A stretch of DNA of 64,000 nucleotides from Hymenobacter latericoloratus (GCF_014199535.1 NZ_JACHNV010000002.1:310001-374000), one strand, 5' to 3'. Shown: positions 1 through 8,511, counted from the first letter of the stretch. Notes: generated by a model not told the origin, from the sequence alone. Made by a program: numbers and translations.

Positions 1-423
1 CAGGTAAGGCCAGCGGGCATCAGGCTTCTGCTGGTCATCAATCTGCTGGATAACAAACTGGCCGTGAGGAAGCAGTAAATGCTGCTCGTTCACGTTTGAT
101 TTGCGCATGAACACCACGTTATAGCAGGTGCCCTCAATGCCGCTTCTGCCCTCATCATCGCTGCCATAATAACTCCCCGATTCGAAGGTGCGGCTCCGGG
201 CAGTACCGTCTTTCGTGAGTACCGAAATAGGCTGGTAATAAAAATCGGTGCTATCAAGGTCAACGGGGGAGTTGTAGTGTTCCCGGTATTCGCGGGCCGC
301 TTTTTCTACGGCTACGGTACTGGGCGAGGCGTTGGCGCCGGCAGGTGGGGTAGGCGGGTCAGTAGAGCAGGCAGTCAGCGCGTAGAGGAATCCGAGGCAG
401 CGAGCCCCTTTGGCAGAAAGCAT
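1..423 (-). CDS. Putative lipoprotein, 3' end outside the window
   Basis: Reading leftward from an ATG at 421-423, the frame stays open for 141 codons to the window edge, so the C-terminus is missing. The N-terminus is a short hydrophobic stretch ending in a lipobox-like LTAC (Cys about residue 19), followed by a Pro/Ala/Thr linker typical of Bacteroidota lipoproteins. The rest is a soluble region with FYYQPISV and FVIQQIDDQQ segments and no motif I recognise. Probably anchored in the outer or inner membrane facing the periplasm; function unknown. Confidence 0.6.
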   Translation of the reverse strand, partial: MLSAKGARCLGFLYALTACSTDPPTPPAGANASPSTVAVEKAAREYREHYNSPVDLDSTDFYYQPISVLTKDGTARSRTFESGSYYGSDDEGRSGIEGTCYNVVFMRKSNVNEQHLLLPHGQFVIQQIDDQQKPDARWPYL

Positions 424-458
424 AACGAACCGGATAAAATGGACCGGCAAGTAATCAC

Positions 459-1016
459 CTAATCCGGTAGTTCCAGCTCACGGGGCAGCTCAAATTTCAG
501 GCTGCGGCTTTTAGTGCGGGCGTGCAGCTGCTGCAGAAAATCATCTAGCTCCGGCTTGTACTCCAGCCACAGGTCTTCGTGCAGGTTCTGCAGAATCAGC
601 TGGGCCGTGCGCGCCGCCAGCCGGGCCGTGCTGGTGTAAAAGCCCGCGTACACGCTCTCGAACTGCCCGGTATAGTTCTCGAAAATGTGGCGCAGGGTGT
701 ACAGGTTCAGGTCCACTTCCAGGCGCTTGTCCTTGGTGATGCGGCGGGCGCGGGCTACCTCTTTGGTGGCTTTGCCAAGGGCTTTGGTGAGGCTGCGGTT
801 GAGCAGGCGCCCCGTGGCACCCACCGCAAACAGCTCATGAATCTGGTCGGAGGCCTGCTCGAACACGGTTTCGGTGGTCACGTCGGGTAGCAGCTCAAAG
901 CTGAGCGTGTCGTAGAGCTCGGCGTCGCGGCGGGCCGCCCGCAACAGCAGCGCTTCCTTTTCTTTATCCGACAAACGTTTGAGGGCGCGCTTAAACTCGG
1001 CGGACGGAACGGGCAT
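459..1016 (-). CDS. Conserved-looking hypothetical protein (185 aa)
   Basis: Soluble, charged protein with no signal peptide or membrane segment. It begins MPVPSAEFKRALKRLSDKEK and looks largely alpha-helical, with Lys/Arg/Glu-rich segments and a middle part (LGKATKEVARARRITKDKR) that could form a coiled coil. I chose the ATG at 1014-1016 because the 20 residues encoded upstream in frame are low complexity and unlike the helical body. It lies between the lipoprotein fragment (same strand, 35 bp downstream) and divergent clpS. I do not recognise the family and assign no function. Confidence 0.6.
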   Translation of the reverse strand: MPVPSAEFKRALKRLSDKEKEALLLRAARRDAELYDTLSFELLPDVTTETVFEQASDQIHELFAVGATGRLLNRSLTKALGKATKEVARARRITKDKRLEVDLNLYTLRHIFENYTGQFESVYAGFYTSTARLAARTAQLILQNLHEDLWLEYKPELDDFLQQLHARTKSRSLKFELPRELELPD

Positions 1017-1358
1017 GGGAATGAAAGCTGATGTGGAGCGAAGGGGGTAGGGCCGGGTCAGACCTTTACGTGGCAAGTTGGGCCGTGGATAAGCGGAAGC
1101 CGTTGCGGCCTGCTTCGCGGATAGCGGTAAAAATACGGTGCGGCTTCCGCATCGTGCCGCTATTAGGCCGGCTGGCCCGGTGCTGAGCCGGGTTCAGGGC
1201 CCCGCGAGGGGGTAGGGCCGGGTGGCGGCTTACCGCAAAGAAAGCCCGCCGGAATCTTTCCCGATGCCCGGAAACGTTTCGGGCACTCAGCCAGTTATAC
1301 TACACCTGCCGGGATAATAGAATCCGGCTTTTTGCCCGTTTCTCCGTATTTTTGTGCT
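1017..1358. other. Divergent intergenic region between a hypothetical gene and clpS
   Basis: 342 bp without a convincing ORF. It contains two copies of GGGGGTAGGGCCGGGT (around 1045 and 1208) and a small hairpin near 1265-1285 (TGCCCG/CGGGCA arms). The clpS -7 box is at its right edge. No RNA gene recognised. Confidence 0.5.
1347..1354 (+). promoter_or_regulatory. -7 box TATTTTTG of clpS
   Basis: Exact match to the Bacteroidota -7 consensus TAnnTTTG. Only 4 nt separate it from the clpS ATG. Transcription normally starts a few bases after this element, so the mRNA should be leaderless or nearly so. No -33 element at the usual spacing is obvious. Confidence 0.6.
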
Positions 1359-1640
1359 ATGAACAGCAAACCGCAAATCGAGTACGACGAGGACGTTCTG
1401 CTCCTGGAGGAAACCATTGACGTGCGCGACCTGGTCGTGTACAACGATGACATCAATACCTTCGACCACGTTATCAAAACCCTGATGGACGTGTGCGGCC
1501 ACGAGCCTGAGCAGGCCGAGCAGTGCACGCTGCTTATTCACTACAAAGGGCAGTGCACCGTGAAGCACGGCGCCTACGACGAGCTGGCCGGCATGTGCAC
1601 CGCCATCCACGACCGGGGTATTTCGGCCGACGTAGTGTAG
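1359..1640 (+). CDS. clpS: ATP-dependent Clp protease adaptor ClpS
   Basis: 93-residue adaptor that delivers N-degron substrates to the ClpAP/ClpCP unfoldase-protease in the cytoplasm. The core VVYNDDINTFDHVI (about residues 26-39) carries the Asn-Asp-Asp that recognises the substrate alpha-amino group (N29, D30, D31), and H61 in LLIHYKGQC matches the conserved pocket His. The N-terminal extension (1-25) is acidic, as in other ClpS proteins. The ATG at 1359 is chosen because a -7 promoter element ends at 1354 and the family length fits. recR follows on the same strand after a repeat hairpin that may separate the two transcripts. Confidence 0.93.
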   Translation: MNSKPQIEYDEDVLLLEETIDVRDLVVYNDDINTFDHVIKTLMDVCGHEPEQAEQCTLLIHYKGQCTVKHGAYDELAGMCTAIHDRGISADVV

Positions 1641-1660
1641 GTAGCCACCGCCGAAAAAAT

Positions 1661-1754
1661 CTGTCATCCTGCGCCCCGGCCAAGGACCTATCAGGCCGAA
1701 ATCGGTGTTCTGATTCGGGTGGCCTGATCCTTACTGGCAAGCCCCGGATGACAG
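1661..1754. repeat. GTCATCC-type inverted repeat (family A, diverged copy)
   Basis: CTGTCATCC at the left and GGATGACAG at the right enclose imperfectly paired CGGCCAAGGA / TCCTTACTGGC and TATCAGGCC / GGCCTGAT segments. It is the most diverged family A copy in the window and fills the clpS-recR gap, where it could act as a terminator. Confidence 0.7.
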
Positions 1755-1779
1755 TTCTTTTATCCTCTTCCTGACCTGA

Positions 1780-2394
1780 ATGGAATTCCCTTCCAAACTG
1801 ATAGAAAACGCCGTGGGCGAGTTGTCGAAGCTGCCGGGGGTAGGCAAGAAAACCGCTCTGCGCCTGGCCCTGCACCTGCTGAAAGCCGAGGCCGACACCA
1901 CCGCTACCCTGGCGGAGGCCCTGGCCAAGATGCGCTTCGAGATTCGCTACTGCGACACCTGCCACAACATTTCCGATACGCCGGAGTGCAGCATCTGTGC
2001 CAACCAGCTCCGCGACCAGAGCACGGTGTGCGTAGTATCCGACATCCGCGACGTAATTGCCATTGAGAATACGGCCCAGTACCAGGGCATGTACCATGTG
2101 CTGGGCGGCGTCATTTCGCCCATCGAAGGCATTGGCCCCTCTGACCTTACTATTGACTCCTTGGTGGAGCGCGTGACCCGGGAGGGCTCCGAAATCCGGG
2201 AGGTTATTCTGGCCATCAGCCCCACCATGGAGGGCGACACCACGGCCTTCTACCTCTCACGCAAGCTCCGCGACCTGCCCGAGCTGAACGTCAGCACCAT
2301 CGCCCGCGGCATCCCGATGGGCGGGGAGCTGGAGTACGCCGACGAAATTACCCTGGGCCGCTCCATTGTGGAGCGCCAGCGTCAGGCCCGCTGA
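1780..2394 (+). CDS. recR: Recombination protein RecR
   Basis: 204 residues, the usual RecR length. Domain order: N-terminal helix-hairpin-helix (KLPGVGKKTALRLA, about 17-30) for DNA contact, C4 zinc finger (C58, C61, C70, C73), then a Toprim domain (from about 81, STVCVVSDIRDV) and a C-terminal Walker-B-like region ending in TLGRSIVERQ. With RecO/RecF it helps load RecA on gapped DNA. Its 3' end faces a GT61 gene and the two share a 30-bp-stem hairpin terminator. Confidence 0.96.
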   Translation: MEFPSKLIENAVGELSKLPGVGKKTALRLALHLLKAEADTTATLAEALAKMRFEIRYCDTCHNISDTPECSICANQLRDQSTVCVVSDIRDVIAIENTAQYQGMYHVLGGVISPIEGIGPSDLTIDSLVERVTREGSEIREVILAISPTMEGDTTAFYLSRKLRDLPELNVSTIARGIPMGGELEYADEITLGRSIVERQRQAR

Positions 2395-2405
2395 GCTAGA
2401 GTGGG

Positions 2406-2470
2406 CTACCCCTGATCAAGTAAAAAAGCCTGTTGTACCCCAACAGGCTTTTTTACTTGATCAGGGGTAG
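2406..2470. terminator. Bidirectional terminator with 30-bp perfect stem
   Basis: Arms 2406-2435 and 2441-2470 are perfectly complementary with a 5-nt loop (TACCC). A six-base A run in the left arm and T run in the right arm provide U-tracts in both directions. It lies between convergent recR and the GT61 gene. Confidence 0.9.
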
Positions 2471-2476
2471 GGACGG

Positions 2477-3622
2477 TTAAGGTTGGTCGCGCAGCAGTTG
2501 CTTAAGCTGCTGCTCAAGTTCCGCCAGAGGCGCTACTATATTGTGGCTCATGTTGCTCCAGTGGTTACTACTTGGGCCGGCGCTGTAGTCAACCAAAAAT
2601 TGGTATTCCAGATGGAGCGCCGTGCACAGGTAGTAGAAATAGTTAGGCCGGTAACCATCGTAGCAGAACTCCAGCACCTTGGTCCCGGGCTCGCACCACA
2701 GCAGATTAGTTAGTCCTGCTCCGTGAGGGGCAACCACCACCGCAGCTTCCAGGAATAGCTCAATCTGGGCACTGATGCTACGCGGCTCATCTTCCACTAT
2801 CTCGAAGCCATATGACTGCATAAGCGCCCTGACGGGGTCTTCGTTCAGGACGCGCCGGCGCCCCGCGCGGGAGAGATACAAGCGCCGCCAGGGTTGCACG
2901 GCTGGCTTTTGCGGCCGAAAGCGGGTCCGCAGCAGGGCCAGGTCGCCCAGGCTCGACGACCAGCTTTGCTGGCTGTTGGCTACCAGGGCGCAGTCGGTGC
3001 GCAGCTCCGTGTTCCACAGGGCAGCGGTATCAATGATGTTGGCGGCCGGAATACCCAACAGGTTCAGAAAGTCGCGTTCAAAAGACGTGTGCAGGAGCGG
3101 ATAGCATACTTTGGCCTGCTGCCAGATATCGGCTCCATAAGCCTGCTCGATGCGGCAGAGCTTGGCCACCACGAAGGTGGTGTAATCATAGAAGCTGGCC
3201 CACTGGTGGGGCCAAGGGGCTACTACCAGCGGATAATGCACCTGGCGCCGCTTAAAGGGCATATCAATTAAGCCGGCAGCAGCAGAGAAATCGACGTCGA
3301 GCAGGGTGCGACCGTTAAGAAGCAGGCCCCCGGTACGGCACACGGCCAAGGACCGGACCGCGTTGCGACCGGTGCTGACCTGCCACACGCGGTCCGGAGC
3401 AAAAGTGCGCGTTTCGGGCCGGTGGTGCGCCCCGCCTCCGTTGGCTGCGCTGGTGCCGGCTAACTGCACGGAGGGATATTGTTGATCATATATTTCCTGC
3501 CCCCGCAGCAGGGCTAGGCTCTCTGCCTGACTTAGCGGAACACGCCACAACTTTTTGGAAGCGGAAAGAGCCGCGGTTTTTAGCGTCTTCTTGGCCTGAG
3601 CAGCCATTTTTCTGAATGCCAT
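2477..3622 (-). CDS. Glycosyltransferase family 61-like protein
   Basis: 381 residues. The C-terminal part carries the GT61/DUF563 hallmark VVAPHGAGLTNLLWCEPGT (about 296-314) followed by VLEF, preceded by LYLSRAGRRRVLNED (sugar-nucleotide-binding region of this family) and YDYTTFVVAK in the middle. Such enzymes transfer sugars onto cell-surface polysaccharides. The N-terminus is basic (MAFRKMAAQAKKTLKTAALS) without a membrane helix; a second Met at residue 6 is an alternative start. It is divergent from the GT2 gene at 3986, suggesting a small surface-glycan locus. Substrate unknown. Confidence 0.85.
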   Translation of the reverse strand: MAFRKMAAQAKKTLKTAALSASKKLWRVPLSQAESLALLRGQEIYDQQYPSVQLAGTSAANGGGAHHRPETRTFAPDRVWQVSTGRNAVRSLAVCRTGGLLLNGRTLLDVDFSAAAGLIDMPFKRRQVHYPLVVAPWPHQWASFYDYTTFVVAKLCRIEQAYGADIWQQAKVCYPLLHTSFERDFLNLLGIPAANIIDTAALWNTELRTDCALVANSQQSWSSSLGDLALLRTRFRPQKPAVQPWRRLYLSRAGRRRVLNEDPVRALMQSYGFEIVEDEPRSISAQIELFLEAAVVVAPHGAGLTNLLWCEPGTKVLEFCYDGYRPNYFYYLCTALHLEYQFLVDYSAGPSSNHWSNMSHNIVAPLAELEQQLKQLLRDQP

Positions 3623-3985
3623 AGAATGAAGTCAGGCGGAAGAACAGAACTTCGCCACCTTACCAGGTAAGCGTAAAAGGCCATTGTGATAGCAAGAAAG
3701 GATTATTTAGTTGATATTTTATGTTAGTAAAATTATAAATAATAGAATTCGACCCCTACTTAGGATTAATGGCATGGTGCTTCGTCTGGCTCTTATGGCA
3801 GCTATACTGCCTGGCCGCATTGTTTCATAAGCTACTCCAGGAGGCGAGTTGCCTCCGGCGCACTACACCCGGGCATAGCAGTGCACGGCAGTTGGCTGAT
3901 GTTGAAACCCGGCCGGCAAGCCATGCAAGTTTCTAGAACAGATAGACTCTGCTTACCTTTCGCGGCCTTTCCTGCTCTGCTCCCT
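3623..3985. other. AT-rich divergent region between two glycosyltransferase genes
   Basis: The segment around 3690-3750 is much richer in A/T than its surroundings. A short hairpin (GGAGGC/GCCTCC) lies at 3839-3857. Near 3953 the sequence TTACCTTTCGCGGCCTTTCC closely resembles the promoter of rfaE1 (TTACCTTTGCGGCCTTTACT at 7453). I take this as the promoter of the gene starting at 3986 and so do not treat 3881-3985 as coding. Confidence 0.5.
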
Positions 3986-5977
3986 GTGCTGCCTGCCGTT
4001 ACGCTGTCCGTCGTTATTGTCAACTATAACGTTTGCTACTTTCTGGAGCAGGCGCTGCTGTCGGTACGGCGGGCGGTAGAAAAGCTCGGCCGGCCGGTGG
4101 AGGTATTCGTGGTAGACAACAACTCCGTGGATGGCTCGGTGCAGATGGTGCGCAGCCGGTTCCCGGAAGTCATCCTCCTTGAAAACAAGGACAACCCGGG
4201 TTTCTCCAGGGCCAACAACCAGGCCTTGCGTCAGGCCCGGGGGCAGTACGTGCTCCTGCTCAACCCCGATACCGTGGTAGAAGAGGACACCTTCCGGCTC
4301 TGCTGCGAGTTTATGGACGAGCACCCGCAGGCCGGCGGACTGGGCGTGAAGATGCTGGACGGGCAAGGTACCTTTCTGCCGGAAAGCAAGCGGGGGCTGC
4401 CTACCCCCTGGGTGGCCTTTTACAAGATTTTCGGGCTGGCGAAGCTATTTCCCAAGTCCAGGCGCTTCGGGCGCTACCACCTGGGCTACCTCAGCCCCGA
4501 GCAAACCCACGAAATTGAGGTACTCAGCGGGGCCTTTATGCTCATGCGCAAGACTGCTCTGGATCAGGTAGGGCTGCTGGATGAAGACTACTTTATGTAC
4601 GGCGAGGACATTGACCTCTCGTACCGCTTAACCCAGGGCGGCTGGAAAAACTACTATTTCGCCGGTACCCGCATCATTCACTATAAGGGCGAGAGCACCA
4701 AGCGCACGAGCGTAAACTACGTGTTCGTGTTTTACCGGGCCATGGTGATTTTCGCCCGCAAGCACTTTGCCCCGGGTCGGGCGGGGGCCTTCAGCTTCCT
4801 GATAAACCTGGCCATCTGGCTGCGGGCCGGCGCGGCCGTGGCCCAGCGCCTAGTGGTGCAGGCGGCGCCCGTGCTGCTGGATGCTGGCCTGCTCTACGGG
4901 GGCATGTACTTTCTGAAAACGTACTGGGAGCAAAACCACCGCTACGTGCGCGAGCCTTACCCCGAGCCCTACATGGCCGTAGTCGTGCCCGTGTACGTGG
5001 CGGTGTGGCTGCTATCGGCGTTTTTCAGCGGGGCCTACGACCAGCCCACCCGCGTGAGCCGCATCGTGCGGGGCATTTTTGTGGGCACGGTCCTGATTTC
5101 GGCCTTCAGCAACTTCCTGGATGCCTGGCGCTTCTCCAAGGCCCTGATTGTGCTGGGGGGGGCGTGGGCCGTGGCGGCCCTGAGTCTGCGGCGGGCGGCG
5201 GCCAACTTCCTGCGCTACCGCACCTTCAGCCTGACGGCTGAGTACCAGAAAAACGTGGCCATCGTGGGCTCGGCGGAGGAAGCCCAGCGGGTGCGCTACC
5301 TGCTGGAGCACGCGGCCGTGCCGGCGCGTGTAATTGGTTACATCGAGCCCGGCACGACTGCGGGCAAGGCCGCCACGCCCGCCGACGACCTGCTGGGCGA
5401 GGTGCGCCAGCTCGACGACATTATCCGCATCTATGATCTGAATGAGCTGATTTTCTGCGGCCGCGACCTGTCGGCCAGCCAGATTATCGGGCTCATGGTG
5501 GAGCTGCACCGGCAGCCCCCGGTAGCGTACAAAATCCTACCCCAGGGCAGCGAGTACATCATCGGCAGCTCGGGCAAAGACTCGCCCGGCGACTATTACG
5601 CCCTCGATATCAGCCTGAACCTGTTCCGGCCCGCGCAGGTGCGCACCAAGCGCTTGCTCGATATTGCCGTTAGCCTGGTGCTGCTGCTGGCGGCGCCGGT
5701 GGTAGTGTGGGCGCAGCGGCGTAAGGGCGGCTTTCTGCGTAACTGCCTGCGGGTGCTGGCCGGCTCGCGCACCTGGGTGGGGCTGCGGCATGCTACGGCT
5801 CCGCGCCGGCTGGCCCGGGCGGTGCTCTCGGCCGCCGACGCCGCCCAGCCTACCTCCGCGCCCCTCACCGAAGCCACCCGCCGCCGCCTGGAGCTGCTCT
5901 ACGCCAAGGACTACGAGCCCGGCACCGACGTGCGTCTGCTGCTGCGCTGCTTCCGCGGGCTGGGGCGCGAAGAGTAA
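3986..5977 (+). CDS. Membrane GT2 glycosyltransferase fused to a Rossmann domain and degenerate sugar-transferase tail
   Basis: The N-terminal ~230 residues form a GT-A domain of the rhamnosyltransferase-like GT2 group: LSVVIVNYN, VDNNSVDGS, LLLNPDTVVEED and GEDIDLSYRL are visible. Hydrophobic helices follow, then a Rossmann segment (KNVAIVGSAEEAQRV ... VIGYIEPG) like the CoA-binding-type domain of WcaJ-family initiating transferases. The tail begins KRLLDIAVSLVLLLAAP, which resembles the membrane helix of those transferases, but the catalytic core with its FRQ/KFRSM region is absent. The frame also opens at 3881 with ATG; I prefer GTG 3986 because homology starts there and a promoter-like TACCTTTC lies just upstream. 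Likely role: adding a sugar to a lipid-linked surface glycan. Confidence 0.85.
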   Translation: MLPAVTLSVVIVNYNVCYFLEQALLSVRRAVEKLGRPVEVFVVDNNSVDGSVQMVRSRFPEVILLENKDNPGFSRANNQALRQARGQYVLLLNPDTVVEEDTFRLCCEFMDEHPQAGGLGVKMLDGQGTFLPESKRGLPTPWVAFYKIFGLAKLFPKSRRFGRYHLGYLSPEQTHEIEVLSGAFMLMRKTALDQVGLLDEDYFMYGEDIDLSYRLTQGGWKNYYFAGTRIIHYKGESTKRTSVNYVFVFYRAMVIFARKHFAPGRAGAFSFLINLAIWLRAGAAVAQRLVVQAAPVLLDAGLLYGGMYFLKTYWEQNHRYVREPYPEPYMAVVVPVYVAVWLLSAFFSGAYDQPTRVSRIVRGIFVGTVLISAFSNFLDAWRFSKALIVLGGAWAVAALSLRRAAANFLRYRTFSLTAEYQKNVAIVGSAEEAQRVRYLLEHAAVPARVIGYIEPGTTAGKAATPADDLLGEVRQLDDIIRIYDLNELIFCGRDLSASQIIGLMVELHRQPPVAYKILPQGSEYIIGSSGKDSPGDYYALDISLNLFRPAQVRTKRLLDIAVSLVLLLAAPVVVWAQRRKGGFLRNCLRVLAGSRTWVGLRHATAPRRLARAVLSAADAAQPTSAPLTEATRRRLELLYAKDYEPGTDVRLLLRCFRGLGREE

Positions 5978-6029
5978 CTTTCGGGAAACCCGGTGGGGGC
6001 GTTCTGCCCCGCGCTCCGTACATTCCGCC

Positions 6030-6037
6030 TACCTTTG
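6030..6037 (+). promoter_or_regulatory. -7 box TACCTTTG of the aminotransferase gene
   Basis: Perfect TAnnTTTG element 26 nt before the chosen ATG at 6064. It overlaps an in-frame GTG at 6037, which makes that upstream start unlikely. Confidence 0.6.
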
Positions 6038-6063
6038 TGGCCTTCCCTAACCACCCGTTTGCT

Positions 6064-7284
6064 ATGCCCGACGCTACCGCCCTCGCGCCCCTTGTTCTCT
6101 CTGACCGCATCAACGCCATGCAGGAGTCGCAGACCATTGCCATGGCCAAAAAGGCCCGCGAGCTGGCCGCCCAGGGCGTGGATGTGATTAGTCTGAGCTT
6201 TGGTGAGCCGGATTTTCAGACCCCGCAGTACATCAAGGACGCCGCCAAAAAGGCGCTTGATGAGGGCTTTACCTTCTACACCCCCGTGCCCGGCTACCCC
6301 GATCTGCGCCAGGCTATCTGCGACAAGTTTAAGCGCGACAATAACCTCGACTACAAGCCCGAGAATATTGTGGTGAGCACGGGAGCCAAGCAGTCGTTGG
6401 CCAACGCCGTGCTCAGCCTCATAAACCCCGGCGACGAGGTGATTGTGTTTTCGCCGTACTGGGTGAGCTACGAGGAAATGGTGAAGCTGGCCGAGGGTAC
6501 GGCCGTGCCGCTGGTGGGCTCCCTGGAAAACGACTTCAAGGTGACGGCCCAGGAGCTGGAAGCGGCCATTACGCCCCGCACCAAGCTTATCATGTACTCC
6601 TCGCCCTGCAATCCCACGGGGGCCGTGTTTTCGCGGGAGGAGCTGGGCGCCATTGCGGAGGTAGTGGCCCGCTACCCCCAGGTGTACGTGCTGGCCGACG
6701 AGATTTACGAGTACATCAACTTTGTGGGCGAGCATGTGAGCATCGCGCAGTTTGAGGAAATCAAGGACCGGGTAATTACCGTGAACGGCTTCTCGAAGGG
6801 CTACGCCATGACGGGCTGGCGCGTGGGCTACCTGGCCGCCGATAAGAAGATTGCCAGCGCCTGCGAGAAAATGCAGAGCCAGATAACCTCCGGCACCTGC
6901 GCCATGACCCAGCGCGCGGCCCTGGCGGCCCTGCAGGGCGGGCGCTCCTCGGCCGATGAAATGGTGGAAGCCTACCGCCGCCGCCGCGACCTGGTGCTGG
7001 AGTTGGTGAAGGAAATTCCGGGCTTCCGGACGCCTACCCCCAGCGGCGCCTTCTACATCTTCCCCGATGTAACCGGCTACTTCGGCAAAACCACGCCCAC
7101 CGGCGAGGTCATCAGCTCGGCCCAGGATTTGGCGCTGTACATGCTGAACGATGGCCATGTGGCCGCCGTGGACGGGGCCGCCTTCGGGGCGCCCAACTGC
7201 ATCCGCTTCAGCACCGCCGCCGCCGATGAAAAGCTCCGCGAGGCTTTTATCCGCATCAAAAACAGCCTGGCCAAACTGAAGTAG
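6064..7284 (+). CDS. aspC: PLP-dependent class I aminotransferase (aspartate aminotransferase type)
   Basis: 406-residue fold-type I enzyme. The PLP Lys is K245 in NGFSKGYAMTGWRVGY. Other landmarks are SFGEPDFQTP near the N-terminus, the SPCNPTG loop contacting cofactor, and LADEIYEYI with the Asp that pairs with the PLP nitrogen. This subgroup (AAT I-gamma) usually interconverts aspartate/oxaloacetate with glutamate/2-oxoglutarate; other amino acids are possible, so the symbol is tentative. Start at ATG 6064 follows the -7 box at 6030. Transcription should end at the hairpin at 7317-7360. Confidence 0.9.
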   Translation: MPDATALAPLVLSDRINAMQESQTIAMAKKARELAAQGVDVISLSFGEPDFQTPQYIKDAAKKALDEGFTFYTPVPGYPDLRQAICDKFKRDNNLDYKPENIVVSTGAKQSLANAVLSLINPGDEVIVFSPYWVSYEEMVKLAEGTAVPLVGSLENDFKVTAQELEAAITPRTKLIMYSSPCNPTGAVFSREELGAIAEVVARYPQVYVLADEIYEYINFVGEHVSIAQFEEIKDRVITVNGFSKGYAMTGWRVGYLAADKKIASACEKMQSQITSGTCAMTQRAALAALQGGRSSADEMVEAYRRRRDLVLELVKEIPGFRTPTPSGAFYIFPDVTGYFGKTTPTGEVISSAQDLALYMLNDGHVAAVDGAAFGAPNCIRFSTAAADEKLREAFIRIKNSLAKLK

Positions 7285-7316
7285 TAACCAAAGCCAAAGG
7301 TATTGTGGGGGTAAGA

Positions 7317-7360
7317 AAAGCGCCACTCCCTAACGAGGGATGTGGCGCTTTCCACTTTTT
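7317..7360 (+). terminator. Rho-independent terminator after the aminotransferase gene
   Basis: Stem AAAGCGCCAC.TCCC / GGGA.TGTGGCGCTTT with a short loop, followed a few bases later by TTTTT at 7356-7360. A family A repeat follows immediately. Confidence 0.75.
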
Positions 7361-7365
7361 GAACT

Positions 7366-7443
7366 GTCATCCTGAGCGGGAGCGAGGAATCTGGGGGAAT
7401 CATATTCGGCTAACTCCAATTCCTGGCTCCCGCTCGGAATGAC
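7366..7443. repeat. GTCATCC-type inverted repeat (family A, variant)
   Basis: Begins GTCATCCTGAGCGGGAGCGA and ends GCTCCCGCTCGGAATGAC. The ends are shared with the other family A copies but the middle differs (CGAGGAATCTGGGGG instead of CGAAGGACCTTA). It lies between a terminator and the rfaE1 promoter. Confidence 0.75.
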
Positions 7444-7453
7444 GGCCAAAACT

Positions 7454-7461
7454 TACCTTTG
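7454..7461 (+). promoter_or_regulatory. -7 box TACCTTTG of rfaE1
   Basis: Perfect -7 element 27 nt upstream of the ATG at 7489. Its surroundings (TTACCTTTGCGGCCTTTAC) are very similar to the sequence before the GT2 gene. Confidence 0.6.
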
Positions 7462-7488
7462 CGGCCTTTACTTCCTGAATCTGCCGTG

Positions 7489-8511
7489 ATGCCTGCTGCC
7501 GCTGCCGCCTTGCCCGCTTCCCTAACTGAGTTGTTTGCCGCGTTCAATAACCTGACCGTCCTGATTGTGGGCGACGTGATGATGGACGCCTACGTGTGGG
7601 GCAAAGCCACCCGCCTCTCGCCCGAGGCGCCGGTGCCCGTGGTAAACGTGAGCCGCACCGAGCAGCGCCTGGGCGGAGCCGCCAACGTGGCCCTGAACGT
7701 GCAGGCCCTGGGCGCTACCCCCTTGCTGTGCGCCGTAATTGGCCAGGACCAGGGTGGCGACCAGCTACTGGAGCTGCTGCATACCACTGGCCTCTCGGCC
7801 GAAGGCATTGTGCGCTCCGCTCACCGGCCCACTACCGTGAAGCAGCGCATTCTGGCCCACGGCCAGCAACTCCTGCGCATCGACTCCGAGGTTGAAACCG
7901 ATCTGAACTCTTCTGAAAACGCGGATCTGGCTGTGCGCTTCGGGCAGCTGCTCGACCGCACCGACGTGGTGATTTTCGAGGATTACGACAAGGGCGTGCT
8001 TAGTGAAGTCAGCATTCAACACTTCATCAGCCTGGCCCGGCAGCGCGGTATTCCTACCGTGGTGGACCCCAAGAAGAAAAACTTCCTGGCCTACCGGGGC
8101 TGCACCCTCTTCAAGCCCAACCTCAAGGAGCTGCGCGAAGGCCTGAAGCTGGAGTTCGGCGACACCGACGCCGACCGCCCGCATTTCGAAAGCGCCGTAT
8201 CTCGCCTGCGCGAGCTGCTCCAGCCGGAAATTGTACTGGTTACTCTCTCGGAGCGGGGTGTTTTCGTGGAAAACGGCACCCTGGCGCGCACCTACATACC
8301 GGCTCACCTGCGTACCATCTCCGACGTTTCCGGCGCCGGCGACACGGTTATCAGCATTGCGGCGCTGTGCGTGGCGCTTGGTTTATCGGCGCCCGTAACC
8401 GCCGCGCTGGCCAACCTGGGGGGCGGGCTAGTATGCGAGCAGGTAGGGGTAGTGCCCATCGAAAAGCAGCAGCTTCTGGCCGAAGCCGAAGGGGTAGGGC
8501 TGACGCTGTAA
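7489..8511 (+). CDS. rfaE1: D-glycero-beta-D-manno-heptose-7-phosphate kinase (RfaE1/HldE N-domain)
   Basis: 340-residue PfkB/ribokinase-family sugar kinase. The glycine-rich substrate region reads EQRLGGAANVALNVQALGA. The C-terminal anion-hole/catalytic motif is DVSGAGDTV with catalytic base D285. FEDYDKGVLSE and VVDPKKKNF are typical of the HldE kinase domain, which phosphorylates heptose-7-phosphate at C1 for ADP-heptose (lipopolysaccharide core) synthesis. The cytidylyl/adenylyl-transferase half of fused HldE is not here, so it must be a separate gene elsewhere. Start chosen at ATG 7489, after a -7 box. Confidence 0.9.
   Translation: MPAAAAALPASLTELFAAFNNLTVLIVGDVMMDAYVWGKATRLSPEAPVPVVNVSRTEQRLGGAANVALNVQALGATPLLCAVIGQDQGGDQLLELLHTTGLSAEGIVRSAHRPTTVKQRILAHGQQLLRIDSEVETDLNSSENADLAVRFGQLLDRTDVVIFEDYDKGVLSEVSIQHFISLARQRGIPTVVDPKKKNFLAYRGCTLFKPNLKELREGLKLEFGDTDADRPHFESAVSRLRELLQPEIVLVTLSERGVFVENGTLARTYIPAHLRTISDVSGAGDTVISIAALCVALGLSAPVTAALANLGGGLVCEQVGVVPIEKQQLLAEAEGVGLTL

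Noticed and set aside
3881..3985. N-terminal extension of the GT2 glycosyltransferase from ATG 3881
   Set aside because: The residues are not glycosyltransferase-like and a promoter-like TACCTTTC lies inside this stretch, so initiation at GTG 3986 fits better.
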